This document shows positions 1 to 6,308 of a stretch of DNA of 64,000 nucleotides, in pieces. The position numbers were made by a program, and so were the translations under genes. A model generated the notes under the pieces. The model had not been told where the DNA came from. It did no database searches and saw only the letters and a list, made by a program, of their open reading frames with translations. The stretch is from JAHEGP01 sp963751595. GTDB lineage: Bacteria; Pseudomonadota; Gammaproteobacteria; Pseudomonadales; JAHEGP01. Where the stretch lies: contig CAVVVC010000009.1 in NCBI GenBank assembly GCA_963751595.1, positions 72,595 to 136,594 of the forward strand, read 5' to 3'. Position 1 is the stretch's first letter. Every line of letters starts with the position of its first letter.

Positions 1-86
1 ACAAGGCCAGCAGCGGCGGCTCGCTGCTCGACACCTTCGGCGGGGTGGGTGGCCTGATGAACACCGTGGGTAAACTGTTCAAGTAA
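1..86 (+). CDS. 3' end of an unidentified gene (partial)
   Basis: Only the last 28 codons are inside the window, reading in frame from base 3 to a TAA at 84-86. The tail is rich in Gly, Leu and Ser and ends VGKLFK. It could be the C-terminus of a small glycine-rich protein such as a DUF937-type protein, but too little is present to assign a family. It converges with the minus-strand Fn3 gene that follows. Confidence 0.5.
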   Translation, partial: KASSGGSLLDTFGGVGGLMNTVGKLFK

Positions 87-110
87 CGGTGCCACGGGGC
101 GGGGGAGCGC

Positions 111-473
111 TTATTCCACCTGTACCGTAACCATGTCCGACAATTCGCTGATTTTGCCCTTGGCATCTACTGCAGTTATCGCGAAAAAGTAGGTGCCGGG
201 GGCCAGGTCGTGAAATTCGTACTGGTTCGTGCCGGTACCCTCGACCTCGATCATGATGCTTTCACCGGTTTCCTCGACGGTATAGTAGATCTGGTAGCCT
301 GTGAGGTCGCTTGGGCTCAACAATGCCCCGTTTTCCCTTTCCAGGGGTGCGCTCCAGGACAGAACGAGGCTGTCCTGGTGGCTGACTGGTGGCTGGTCGA
401 AGGTCTGGCCTAGCGCAGAGTGGGTGATACCCCAACAGATGAACCACAGTAAAAACTGTGCAGTCGATCGCAT
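111..473 (-). CDS. secreted single fibronectin type III domain protein
   Basis: A 120-residue protein. Residues 1-22 form a signal peptide: an Arg near the start, a hydrophobic Leu/Trp/Phe stretch and an A-L-G cleavage site before QT. The rest is one Fn3 domain with the hallmarks LSWSAP, GYQIYY, the LAPGTYFFAITAVD strand and a final VTVQV strand. The protein is therefore probably exported to the periplasm or surface and binds something, but there is no catalytic motif. A TATACT-like -10 on the minus strand lies about 30 bases upstream. It appears monocistronic. Function unknown; the domain call is firm. Confidence 0.75.
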   Translation of the reverse strand: MRSTAQFLLWFICWGITHSALGQTFDQPPVSHQDSLVLSWSAPLERENGALLSPSDLTGYQIYYTVEETGESIMIEVEGTGTNQYEFHDLAPGTYFFAITAVDAKGKISELSDMVTVQVE

Positions 474-568
474 TCTTTGTGTCTCTATGTCACTCCCATG
501 GCCATAGTATAGGCAGGATTTTCAGCTTTGGAGCCCCATGAGCCGACCCTTGTTGACAATCTATCCCG

Positions 569-670
569 GCCTGGGGGCTTTGGGTCAAGCGCGACGATCG
601 CACCAGCGCGTTGTATGGCGGTAACAAGGTTCGAAAACTGGAATGTGTGCTCGGGCTGCCAACATTTGGT
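569..670 (+). pseudogene. remnant of a D-cysteine desulfhydrase/ACC deaminase-like PLP enzyme
   Basis: The frame through base 584 reads LWVKRDDRTSALYGGNKVRKLE. This is the signature around the PLP-binding lysine of the D-cysteine desulfhydrase/1-aminocyclopropane-1-carboxylate deaminase family. The family protein is about 330 residues; here only some 30 recognisable residues remain, and the frame then runs into unrelated sequence and the DUF2892 gene. No start codon or N-terminal portion is visible. This is decayed coding DNA, not a working gene. Confidence 0.6.
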
Positions 671-754
671 GGGCGGACCGGAGTGCTGGTGCGAAGCCTG
701 GGTTGGTGGCAGAATCTGGGTTCTGTTCCGTGCTTCCAAAGGAGTGTGTATAAG

Positions 755-946
755 ATGAAAAACGAAGGCAATGTGGATCGTATTATTCGGGTGATCGTGG
801 GTCTCGGGTTGCTCAGCCTTGTCGTGGTGGGACCCCAGACCCTGTGGGGCCTGGTAGGCCTGGTGCCACTGCTGACTGGCATTTTCGGGTTTTGCCCGGC
901 GTATAAACTGCTGGGCTTGAATACCTGTCCTGTCAACAATCGCTAG
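755..946 (+). CDS. DUF2892 (YgaP-like) small membrane protein
   Basis: A 63-residue protein starting at the ATG at 755, chosen because an AAAGGAG ribosome site lies about 15 bases upstream and because family members begin M-K-N-E-x-N-V-D-R. Two hydrophobic segments (about 10-27 and 30-46) are followed by the typical FGFCPAYKLLGLNTC tail. These match the DUF2892 domain, found alone or as the C-terminal membrane anchor of YgaP rhodaneses. Two cysteines are conserved (FCPAY and NTC). The role of stand-alone members is not established. A longer in-frame extension upstream belongs to the decayed PLP-enzyme remnant and is not part of this gene. Confidence 0.8.
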   Translation: MKNEGNVDRIIRVIVGLGLLSLVVVGPQTLWGLVGLVPLLTGIFGFCPAYKLLGLNTCPVNNR

Positions 947-1079
947 GATTTGCAGCGGGCTCGTAGCCCTCGGGGGAGCAGTGGCTTCGCCACGCGGTGT
1001 TGCAGCGCGGCTCGTAGCGCCCGGGGCCCAGGGCGCCGAACCGGGATGCCGGCTCTCGCCGACGCTGCGGTGTTAAATT

Positions 1080-1110
1080 AAAAAGGCCCACCCTTGGGGT
1101 GAGCCTTTTT
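1080..1110 (-). terminator. repeat terminator 1 (most distal)
   Basis: Read on the minus strand this is AAAAAGGCTCACCC, loop CAA, GGGTGGGCCTTTTT: a 14-bp stem with one G-U pair ending in a T run. It is the copy farthest from the tRNA. The symmetrical A and T runs allow it to work in both directions. Confidence 0.85.
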
Positions 1111-1276
1111 AATTGGGTACCAGAGGCCGGATTAATCCCACCCGGCCTGCGGGCCGGTTGGTCCCCCTTCGGGGCTTCGCCACGCGGTGTTGCAGCGTGG
1201 CTCGTAGCGCCCTGCGCCCGGGGCCCAGGGCGTCGAACCGGGATGCCGGCTCTCGCCGACGCTGCGGTGTTAAATT

Positions 1277-1307
1277 AAAAAGGCCCACCCTTGGGGTGAG
1301 CCTTTTT
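1277..1307 (-). terminator. repeat terminator 2
   Basis: Identical stem and loop to the copy at 1080-1110, 197 bp from it, and followed on the plus strand by a 17-nt tRNA-Leu 3'-end copy at 1312. Confidence 0.85.
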
Positions 1308-1473
1308 AATTTGGTACCAGAGGCCGGATTAATCCCACCCGGCCTGCGGGCCGGTTGGTCCCCCTTCGGGGCTTCGCCGCGCGGTGTTGCAGCGCGGCTC
1401 GTAGCGGCTTGCGCCCGGGGCCCAGGGCGTCGAACCGGGATGCCGGCTCTCGCCGACGCTGCGGTGTTAAATT

Positions 1474-1504
1474 AAAAAGGCCCACCCTTGGGGTGAGCCT
1501 TTTT
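1474..1504 (-). terminator. repeat terminator 3
   Basis: Same hairpin as its neighbours, 197 bp from the preceding copy, with a tRNA 3'-end copy at 1509. Confidence 0.85.
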
Positions 1505-1669
1505 AATTTGGTACCAGAGGCCGGATTAATCCCACCCGGCCCGGGGCCGGTTGGTCCCCCTTCGGGGCTTCGCCGCGCGGTGTTGCAGCGCGGCTCGTAG
1601 CGGCTTGCGCCCGGGGCCCAGGGCGTCGAACCGGGATGCCGGCTCTCGCCGACGCTGCGGTGTTAAATT

Positions 1670-1700
1670 AAAAAGGCCCACCCTTGGGGTGAGCCTTTTT
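1670..1700 (-). terminator. repeat terminator 4
   Basis: Same hairpin, 196 bp from the preceding copy, with a tRNA 3'-end copy at 1705. Confidence 0.85.
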
Positions 1701-1865
1701 AATTTGGTACCAGAGGCCGGATTAATCCCACCCGGCCCGGGGCCGGTTGGTCCCCCTTCGGGGCTTCGCCGCGCGGTGTTGCAGCGCGGCTCGTAGCGCC
1801 CTGCGCCCGGGGCCCAGGGCGTCGAACCGGGATGCCGGCTCTCGCCGACGCTGCGGTGTTAAATT

Positions 1866-1896
1866 AAAAAGGCCCACCCTTAGGGTGAGCCTTTTT
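1866..1896 (-). terminator. tRNA-Leu proximal terminator
   Basis: It lies four bases beyond the tRNA CCA end, so it should end most tRNA-Leu transcripts. It differs from the four distal copies by one base in the loop region (TAA in place of CAA on the minus strand). Read-through would carry transcription into the repeat array. Confidence 0.9.
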
Positions 1897-1900
1897 AATT

Positions 1901-1987
1901 TGGTACCAGAGGCCGGACTCGAACCGGCACGCTTTTAAGGGCGGGGGATTTTGAATCCCCTGTGTCTACCAATTTCACCACTCTGGC
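1901..1987 (-). tRNA. tRNA-Leu (anticodon CAA)
   Basis: An 87-nt class II tRNA read on the minus strand. The 7-bp acceptor stem GCCAGAG/CTCTGGT has a G-U first pair. The D-loop contains GGTAGACAC, the anticodon stem GGGGA/TCCCC encloses loop TTCAAAA (anticodon CAA, reading UUG), and there is a long variable arm. The T-arm is CCGGTTCGAGTCCGG and CCA is encoded. It closely resembles E. coli leuX. Its 3' end is the source of the 17-nt string copied in each downstream repeat. The opposite strand gives the well-known false peptide VPEAGLEPAR. Confidence 0.95.
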
Positions 1988-2139
1988 GGGGCTTGTTGGC
2001 TGCGGCGCGGGCCGGCAGCGAAGACGGCGCATTATAGCAATCCGACCCTCGCATGCAACAACAAAGGGGTGGCCGGATGCTGGATTTGGCTGGCGATTTT
2101 CGCTACCCTTGCCGGCCTTTCTCCAACCGGCCTGGCGGC

Positions 2140-3225
2140 ATGCAGCGCGCTGACTTTCGTTTTGATTTGCCTGAAGACCTGATCGCGAAATATCCGGCGC
2201 CGCAGCGCTCGGGCAGTCGCTTGCTGTGCCTCGATGGTGTAAGTGGCGGGGTTGAGCATCGGCAGTTCGGCGACCTGCCGCAAATGCTTCGCGAGGGAGA
2301 TCTGCTGGTATTCAACGATACCCGGGTGATACCGGCGCGATTGTTTGGACAAAAAGCCACCGGAGGCCGGGTAGAGATTCTGCTGGAGCGCTTTGGTGAT
2401 GCCTCTATGGCGCTCGCCCAGATCAGGGCCAGCAAGGCGCCAAGGGTGGGGACGGAAATCCGCCTGCTGGAAAAAAACGGTGAGCAAACGGGCGCCATCG
2501 TGGTTACCGTCACTGGTCGGCAGGGCAGCTTGTATGAACTGGCCTTTCCCGCCGACCGCGGGGTACTCCAGGTTCTGGGTCAGTACGGGCACGTGCCCCT
2601 GCCGCCCTATATCGACCGCCGTGACGAAGCCGTGGATGAACAGCGCTATCAGACCGTGTATGCCCGGGAGCCTGGCGCGGTGGCGGCACCGACGGCGGGA
2701 CTGCACTTTGACCAGGCGCTGTTGGACCAGCTTGCGGGCCAGGGTGTCCGGAGTGCGTTCGTGACCTTGCATGTGGGGGCAGGCACCTTTACCCCGGTCA
2801 GGGTCGATGATATCCGCGAGCACCGGATGCACTCGGAGTGGATCGAGGTGTCTGCGGATGTGGTGGCGCAGATTTGCGCCACGCGACAGCGGGGTGGCCG
2901 GGTGATCGCGGTGGGCACCACCAGTGTCCGCAGCCTCGAAGCCGCCTGTGCCCCGGGGCACTTGCAGCCGTTTCGGGGCGATACCGATATCTTCATTTAT
3001 CCGGGTTATCGCTTCGCCTGCGTCGATGCGATGATCACCAACTTTCACCTGCCCGAGTCGACCCTGTTGATGCTGGTGTCAGCGTTCGCCGGGCAACAGC
3101 ACGTGCTGGCCGCCTACCGTGAAGCGGTGGCCCGGCGCTATCGGTTTTTCAGCTACGGCGACGCCATGTGGATCGAGGGAAGTCTCCCGCCCCTGTTGCG
3201 GGAAAAGGAGCAGGCCGGCCCATGA
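2140..3225 (+). CDS. queA: S-adenosylmethionine:tRNA ribosyltransferase-isomerase
   Basis: QueA makes epoxyqueuosine in tRNA by moving the ribosyl group of SAM to preQ1 at position 34. The protein is 361 residues, usual for the family. I chose the ATG at 2140 because QueA proteins begin MQRADFxFDLPEDLIA; the frame stays open 87 bases further upstream but that part is not family-like. Conserved stretches seen include VFNDTRVIPARLFG, PTAGLHF, LHVGAGTF, VGTTSVRSLE and ITNFHLPESTLLMLVSAF. The stop codon overlaps the ribosome-binding site of tgt, so the two queuosine genes are translationally linked. The start codon lies about 150 bases from the divergent tRNA-Leu gene, so promoters for both must sit in that gap. 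Confidence 0.97.
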   Translation: MQRADFRFDLPEDLIAKYPAPQRSGSRLLCLDGVSGGVEHRQFGDLPQMLREGDLLVFNDTRVIPARLFGQKATGGRVEILLERFGDASMALAQIRASKAPRVGTEIRLLEKNGEQTGAIVVTVTGRQGSLYELAFPADRGVLQVLGQYGHVPLPPYIDRRDEAVDEQRYQTVYAREPGAVAAPTAGLHFDQALLDQLAGQGVRSAFVTLHVGAGTFTPVRVDDIREHRMHSEWIEVSADVVAQICATRQRGGRVIAVGTTSVRSLEAACAPGHLQPFRGDTDIFIYPGYRFACVDAMITNFHLPESTLLMLVSAFAGQQHVLAAYREAVARRYRFFSYGDAMWIEGSLPPLLREKEQAGP

Positions 3226-3236
3226 GGAGCTGTCGC

Positions 3237-4358
3237 ATGGAGTTTGAGCTCAATGCCACGGATGGCAGCGCCCGCAGGGCCTGTTTGCGGTTTCCCCGGG
3301 GAGAGGTGCAAACCCCCGCGTTCATGCCGGTGGGGACCTACGGAACGGTCAAGGCGATGACGCCCAGGGACCTGGTCGATACCGGGGCACAGATCATTCT
3401 CGGCAACACCTTCCACCTGATGCTGCGGCCGGGCACTGACATCATCCAGCAACTGGGCGATTTGCACGACTTCATGGGGTGGAAAGGCCCTATCCTCACC
3501 GACTCCGGCGGGTTCCAGGTTTGGAGCCTGGGCGCCATGCGCAAGATTACCGAGCAGGGCGTCGCGTTCAAATCGCCGGTGGATGGCAGCGCTGTGTTTC
3601 TGGGGCCGGAAGAGTCCATGGATGTGCAGCATCGCCTTGGCGCTGACATCGTGATGATTTTCGATGAGTGTACCCCCTATCCGGCCACGCTGGAGCAGGC
3701 ACAGGAATCCATGGAGCTGTCGCTGCGCTGGGCGGCGCGGAGTAAGGTGGCCCACGGCGACAGCAGCGCGGCCCTGTTTGGTATTATCCAGGGCGGTATG
3801 TACCCCGATCTGCGACGCCAGTCGCTGCAAGGTTTGCTGCAGATCGGTTTCGACGGCTACGCCATTGGTGGATTATCGGTGGGGGAACCCAAGGCCGATA
3901 TGCGCCGGGTTCTCGATACCCTCGGTCCCTGTCTGCCAGAGGATAAACCGCGTTACCTGATGGGGGTGGGCACGCCACTGGATCTGCTCGAGGCCGTGGC
4001 CCGGGGTGTGGACATGTTCGACTGCGTGATGCCCACCCGAAATGCCCGCAATGGCTACCTGTTTACCAGCCGGGGCGTCGTCAAGCTGCGCAATGCCGCC
4101 AACAAGCGCTGGGAGGGGCCCATAGATGAAGATTGTGGTTGTTACACTTGCTGCAACTTCAGTCGCGCCTATTTGCATCACCTGGATAAATGCAATGAAA
4201 TTCTTGGCGCGCACCTGAATACCATCCACAACCTGCATTTCTACCAGCACTTCATGGCGCAGATGCGGGATGCGATAGCCTCCGCACAATTCGCTGCCTT
4301 TTATCGGCAGAGCTACCAACAGCAGGGGGTATCGATGCCGGAGAGTGGCGATGTATAA
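3237..4358 (+). CDS. tgt: tRNA-guanine transglycosylase
   Basis: Tgt exchanges guanine for preQ1 at the wobble base of tRNAs for Asp, Asn, His and Tyr, the step before QueA. It is 373 residues from the ATG at 3237, preceded by a GAGGAG that overlaps the queA stop. Catalytic features are present: DSGGFQ near residue 89, the second Asp in FDCVMPTRNARNG, and the zinc ligands in CGCYTC with a following His in HHLDKCNEILGA. The C-terminus overlaps the next gene by a few bases. In most gammaproteobacteria yajC-secD-secF follow tgt; here a YqfO-like gene does instead. Confidence 0.97.
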   Translation: MEFELNATDGSARRACLRFPRGEVQTPAFMPVGTYGTVKAMTPRDLVDTGAQIILGNTFHLMLRPGTDIIQQLGDLHDFMGWKGPILTDSGGFQVWSLGAMRKITEQGVAFKSPVDGSAVFLGPEESMDVQHRLGADIVMIFDECTPYPATLEQAQESMELSLRWAARSKVAHGDSSAALFGIIQGGMYPDLRRQSLQGLLQIGFDGYAIGGLSVGEPKADMRRVLDTLGPCLPEDKPRYLMGVGTPLDLLEAVARGVDMFDCVMPTRNARNGYLFTSRGVVKLRNAANKRWEGPIDEDCGCYTCCNFSRAYLHHLDKCNEILGAHLNTIHNLHFYQHFMAQMRDAIASAQFAAFYRQSYQQQGVSMPESGDV

Positions 4359-4662
4359 GCTCTGTTTTTACGTGCCCTCGAGCCATCTCGAGGGGGTGAA
4401 GAGCGCATGCTTCGAGGCGGGCGCGGGGCGCCTGGGCAACTATGACTGCTGTGCATGGCAAGTCCCGGGCCAGGGCCAATTCAGGCCCCTGGACGGCAGC
4501 AAACCGTTCCTCGGTGCCCAGGGCCGGGTTCACCTCGAACCCGAATACAAGGTTGAAATGCTGTGTGCCGATGAATACCTGCAGGCTGTGGTGCAGGCGT
4601 TGCGCAATGCCCACCCCTACGAAGAGCCGGCCTACGATGTATGGCGGCTTGAAACCATTTGA
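4351..4662 (+). CDS. YqfO/NIF3 insert-domain family protein
   Basis: A 103-residue protein beginning MYKLCFYVP, with GAGAGRLGNYD, CCAWQVPGQGQFRP, EYKVEMLCAD and AHPYEEPAYDVWRL. This is the stand-alone version of the CutA-like domain inserted in NIF3/YqfO proteins, where it helps assemble the toroidal hexamer. No dinuclear metal site is present in this domain alone. The ATG at 4351 lies inside the last codons of tgt with GGAGAG just upstream; a GTG two codons earlier is an alternative. Overlap with tgt implies coupled translation. The biological role of the single-domain form is unknown. Confidence 0.85.
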   Translation: MYKLCFYVPSSHLEGVKSACFEAGAGRLGNYDCCAWQVPGQGQFRPLDGSKPFLGAQGRVHLEPEYKVEMLCADEYLQAVVQALRNAHPYEEPAYDVWRLETI

Positions 4663-4685
4663 AGCCATAGCCGGGAGGCGAAACC

Positions 4686-5219
4686 ATGATTTACCAACTT
4701 GAGGACCGCCGGGTAACCTTGCACGGCAGCGGCCACTATATCGCGCCCAACGCCAGTGTCATCGGCTCGGTCACCCTGGAGGAAAACGTCACAATCTGGT
4801 TCAACGTGGTGATTCGAGCAGATTGCGATGCCATTCGTATCGGTGCGGGCACCAATATTCAGGACGGATCGGTACTGCACGTGGATCCGGGCTTCCCGGT
4901 AACCATCGGTCGCAATGTGACCGTGGGGCACAAGGCGATGATCCATGGTTGCACGATTGGCGATGGCAGCCTTATCGGTATCAACTCGGTGGTACTCGAT
5001 GGGGCGAAAATTGGTAAGGGTTGCCTGGTGGGCGCCAACGCCCTGGTGCCGGCCAATATGGAAGTCCCGGACGGCGCGATGGTGATCGGCAGCCCGGCCA
5101 GGGTCAAGCGAATACTGTCGGCTGAGGAGCAGTTACTGTTGCAGCACAATGCCGATCATTACATTGCCAATGGCAAGACATTTTCCGAGCACCTGCAGGT
5201 ACAAGACGATGCCAACTGA
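4686..5219 (+). CDS. gamma carbonic anhydrase family protein (YrdA-like)
   Basis: A 177-residue left-handed beta-helix protein built from hexapeptide repeats (for example VIGSVTLEENVTIW, GDGSLIGINSVVLDGAKIGKGCLVGANALVP). The three histidine ligands expected for a bound metal are visible: His in SVLHVDP, and the pair in VTVGHKAMIHGCTIGDG. The family includes YrdA and CaiE-like proteins; carbonic anhydrase activity is shown for some relatives only. The ATG has a good GGGAGG site 10 bases upstream. The last codons overlap the DUF1289 gene. Confidence 0.9.
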   Translation: MIYQLEDRRVTLHGSGHYIAPNASVIGSVTLEENVTIWFNVVIRADCDAIRIGAGTNIQDGSVLHVDPGFPVTIGRNVTVGHKAMIHGCTIGDGSLIGINSVVLDGAKIGKGCLVGANALVPANMEVPDGAMVIGSPARVKRILSAEEQLLLQHNADHYIANGKTFSEHLQVQDDAN

Positions 5220-5403
5220 CAACAGCCAGCCGGTGGCGTCACCGTGTATCGATATCTGCGTGCTGGATGAAAATGATATCTGCCAGGGCTGTTATCGCAC
5301 AGCGAGGGAAATTGGCGAGTGGTCCTGCCTCGACAACCCCGGCAAGCAAGCGGTGATTCAACAGGCTCAGCGTCGTCGCATTGAATGCGGCGGAATTTTC
5401 TAG
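5209..5403 (+). CDS. DUF1289 cysteine-rich protein
   Basis: A 64-residue protein starting at the ATG at 5209, inside the end of the gamma carbonic anhydrase gene. The core SPCIDICVLDENDICQGCYRT carries four cysteines in the C-x3-C-x7-C-x2-C pattern typical of DUF1289, followed by the family's EIGEW. The arrangement suggests a metal or iron-sulfur site, but no function is established. Overlap with the upstream gene marks it as the end of the queA-tgt-yqfO-yrdA run. Confidence 0.85.
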   Translation: MPTDNSQPVASPCIDICVLDENDICQGCYRTAREIGEWSCLDNPGKQAVIQQAQRRRIECGGIF

Positions 5404-5594
5404 GTCCATTGCTCCCCTGCCAGTATGCCGCTTCGCTGACCGCTACAGCGTCAGGTGGCCACGTATTGCAGTGCAAAATGTAAGTGATTGGAGGCCATAT
5501 TGTGGTACAGTTTCGGCTCCCTGTTCCAGCGTGGGCGGGTGAGGGGTCGCAAAGACCGCTTCTTTTTTCTCTGATATTTCCCGAGGGGATCAGT

Positions 5595-6182
5595 ATGAAA
5601 ATCGGTAAGTTATGGATGTACGGTTTGGTCTGCATGATGCTGGCCAATCTTTCGTGGGCGGACACTGAAAAAGTGGAGGACTACTCCAAAACTGTCAACA
5701 ATTTCAAACAGATTGAGGCGGTCAATCCGTTTTTTAACACGGCTTATGGCTATGCCGTGTTCCCGACTATCGGCAAGGGCGGCCTGGGTATTGGCGGCGC
5801 CTACGGTAAAGGCCAGGTTTACCGGGGTGGCAAGGTGACGGGCCATACATCGGTTACCGATATCTCCTTTGGTTTGCAAGCCGGTGGGCAGGCTTACAGC
5901 CAGGTCATCTTCTTCGAAGACAAGAGAGCCTACGACGACTTCACCAGTGGCAACTTCGAATTTGGTGCGACCGCCGGCGCGGTGGCCGTTACCGCCAGCG
6001 CCCAGGCCCAGACGGGTACTGGAGGCGGTGCATCCGCCGGGGCGTCTGCCAGCGCTGGCCAGGGTGGTAAACAGGCCGACGCCGGTTACAGCAACGGTCT
6101 GCTGGTCTTCGTCCTGGGCAAGGGCGGGCTGATGTACGAAGCCACGATCAGCGGGCAGAAGTACAGCTTCGATCCGATTTAA
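5595..6182 (+). CDS. exported SYLF/YSC84-type lipid-binding domain protein
   Basis: A 195-residue protein from the ATG at 5595 (GAGGGGAT upstream). Residues 1-22 are a signal peptide ending SWA-D. The rest is an SYLF (YSC84) domain: NTAYGYAVFPTIGKGGLGIGGAYGKG, SFGLQAGGQAYSQVIFF and a Gly/Ala/Ser-rich stretch at about 130-160 before LLVFVLGKGGLMYEATISGQKY. In eukaryotes this domain binds phosphoinositides; bacterial members are periplasmic with unknown targets. It stands alone with about 190 bases upstream. Confidence 0.85.
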   Translation: MKIGKLWMYGLVCMMLANLSWADTEKVEDYSKTVNNFKQIEAVNPFFNTAYGYAVFPTIGKGGLGIGGAYGKGQVYRGGKVTGHTSVTDISFGLQAGGQAYSQVIFFEDKRAYDDFTSGNFEFGATAGAVAVTASAQAQTGTGGGASAGASASAGQGGKQADAGYSNGLLVFVLGKGGLMYEATISGQKYSFDPI

Positions 6183-6308
6183 GGGTATTTGCGCAGCCCG
6201 TTATCCCCGGTTTCGATGGCCCGCGTCAGTCTGAACGCGGGTCACCGCCGGGGCGACCTCCAAACGCATTGATCATTAGGGGATACGGTGAGAGTGGTGC
6301 GGCTCGGC

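Larger units (their letters stand above)
975..1900 (-). repeat. 196-197 bp tandem repeats behind tRNA-Leu, each with a tRNA 3'-end copy and a terminator
   Basis: Four full units and one partial unit lie directly downstream of the tRNA-Leu(CAA) gene. Terminator cores recur at 1085, 1282, 1479, 1675 and 1871 (spacings 197, 197, 196, 196). A 17-nt copy of the tRNA 3' end (tggtaccagaggccgga on the plus strand, first base changed in the leftmost copy) recurs at 1115, 1312, 1509 and 1705, and the real tRNA end starts at 1901 in the same register. Each unit also holds GGATTAATCC (a perfect palindrome), a CCGGCC/GGCCGG hairpin, a 7-bp stem around TGCAACACC, a CGGC-GAGA-GCCG tetraloop and a CCGGTTCGA T-arm-like string. 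The leftmost copy is partial and degraded. The layout resembles the 178-bp repeats after E. coli tyrT that give rtT RNA; sequence similarity to those is not claimed. Confidence 0.9.

Noticed and set aside
975..1900. CRISPR array
   Set aside because: The units are about 196 bp and nearly identical over their whole length; there are no short repeats with variable spacers and no cas genes.
1113..1938. Repeated open frames of 63-120 codons on the plus strand in the repeat array, one ending in VPEAGLEPAR
   Set aside because: They run antisense to the tRNA and its repeats, shift frame with the repeat period and contain the well-known false peptide from antisense tRNA-Leu. No ribosome sites are seen.
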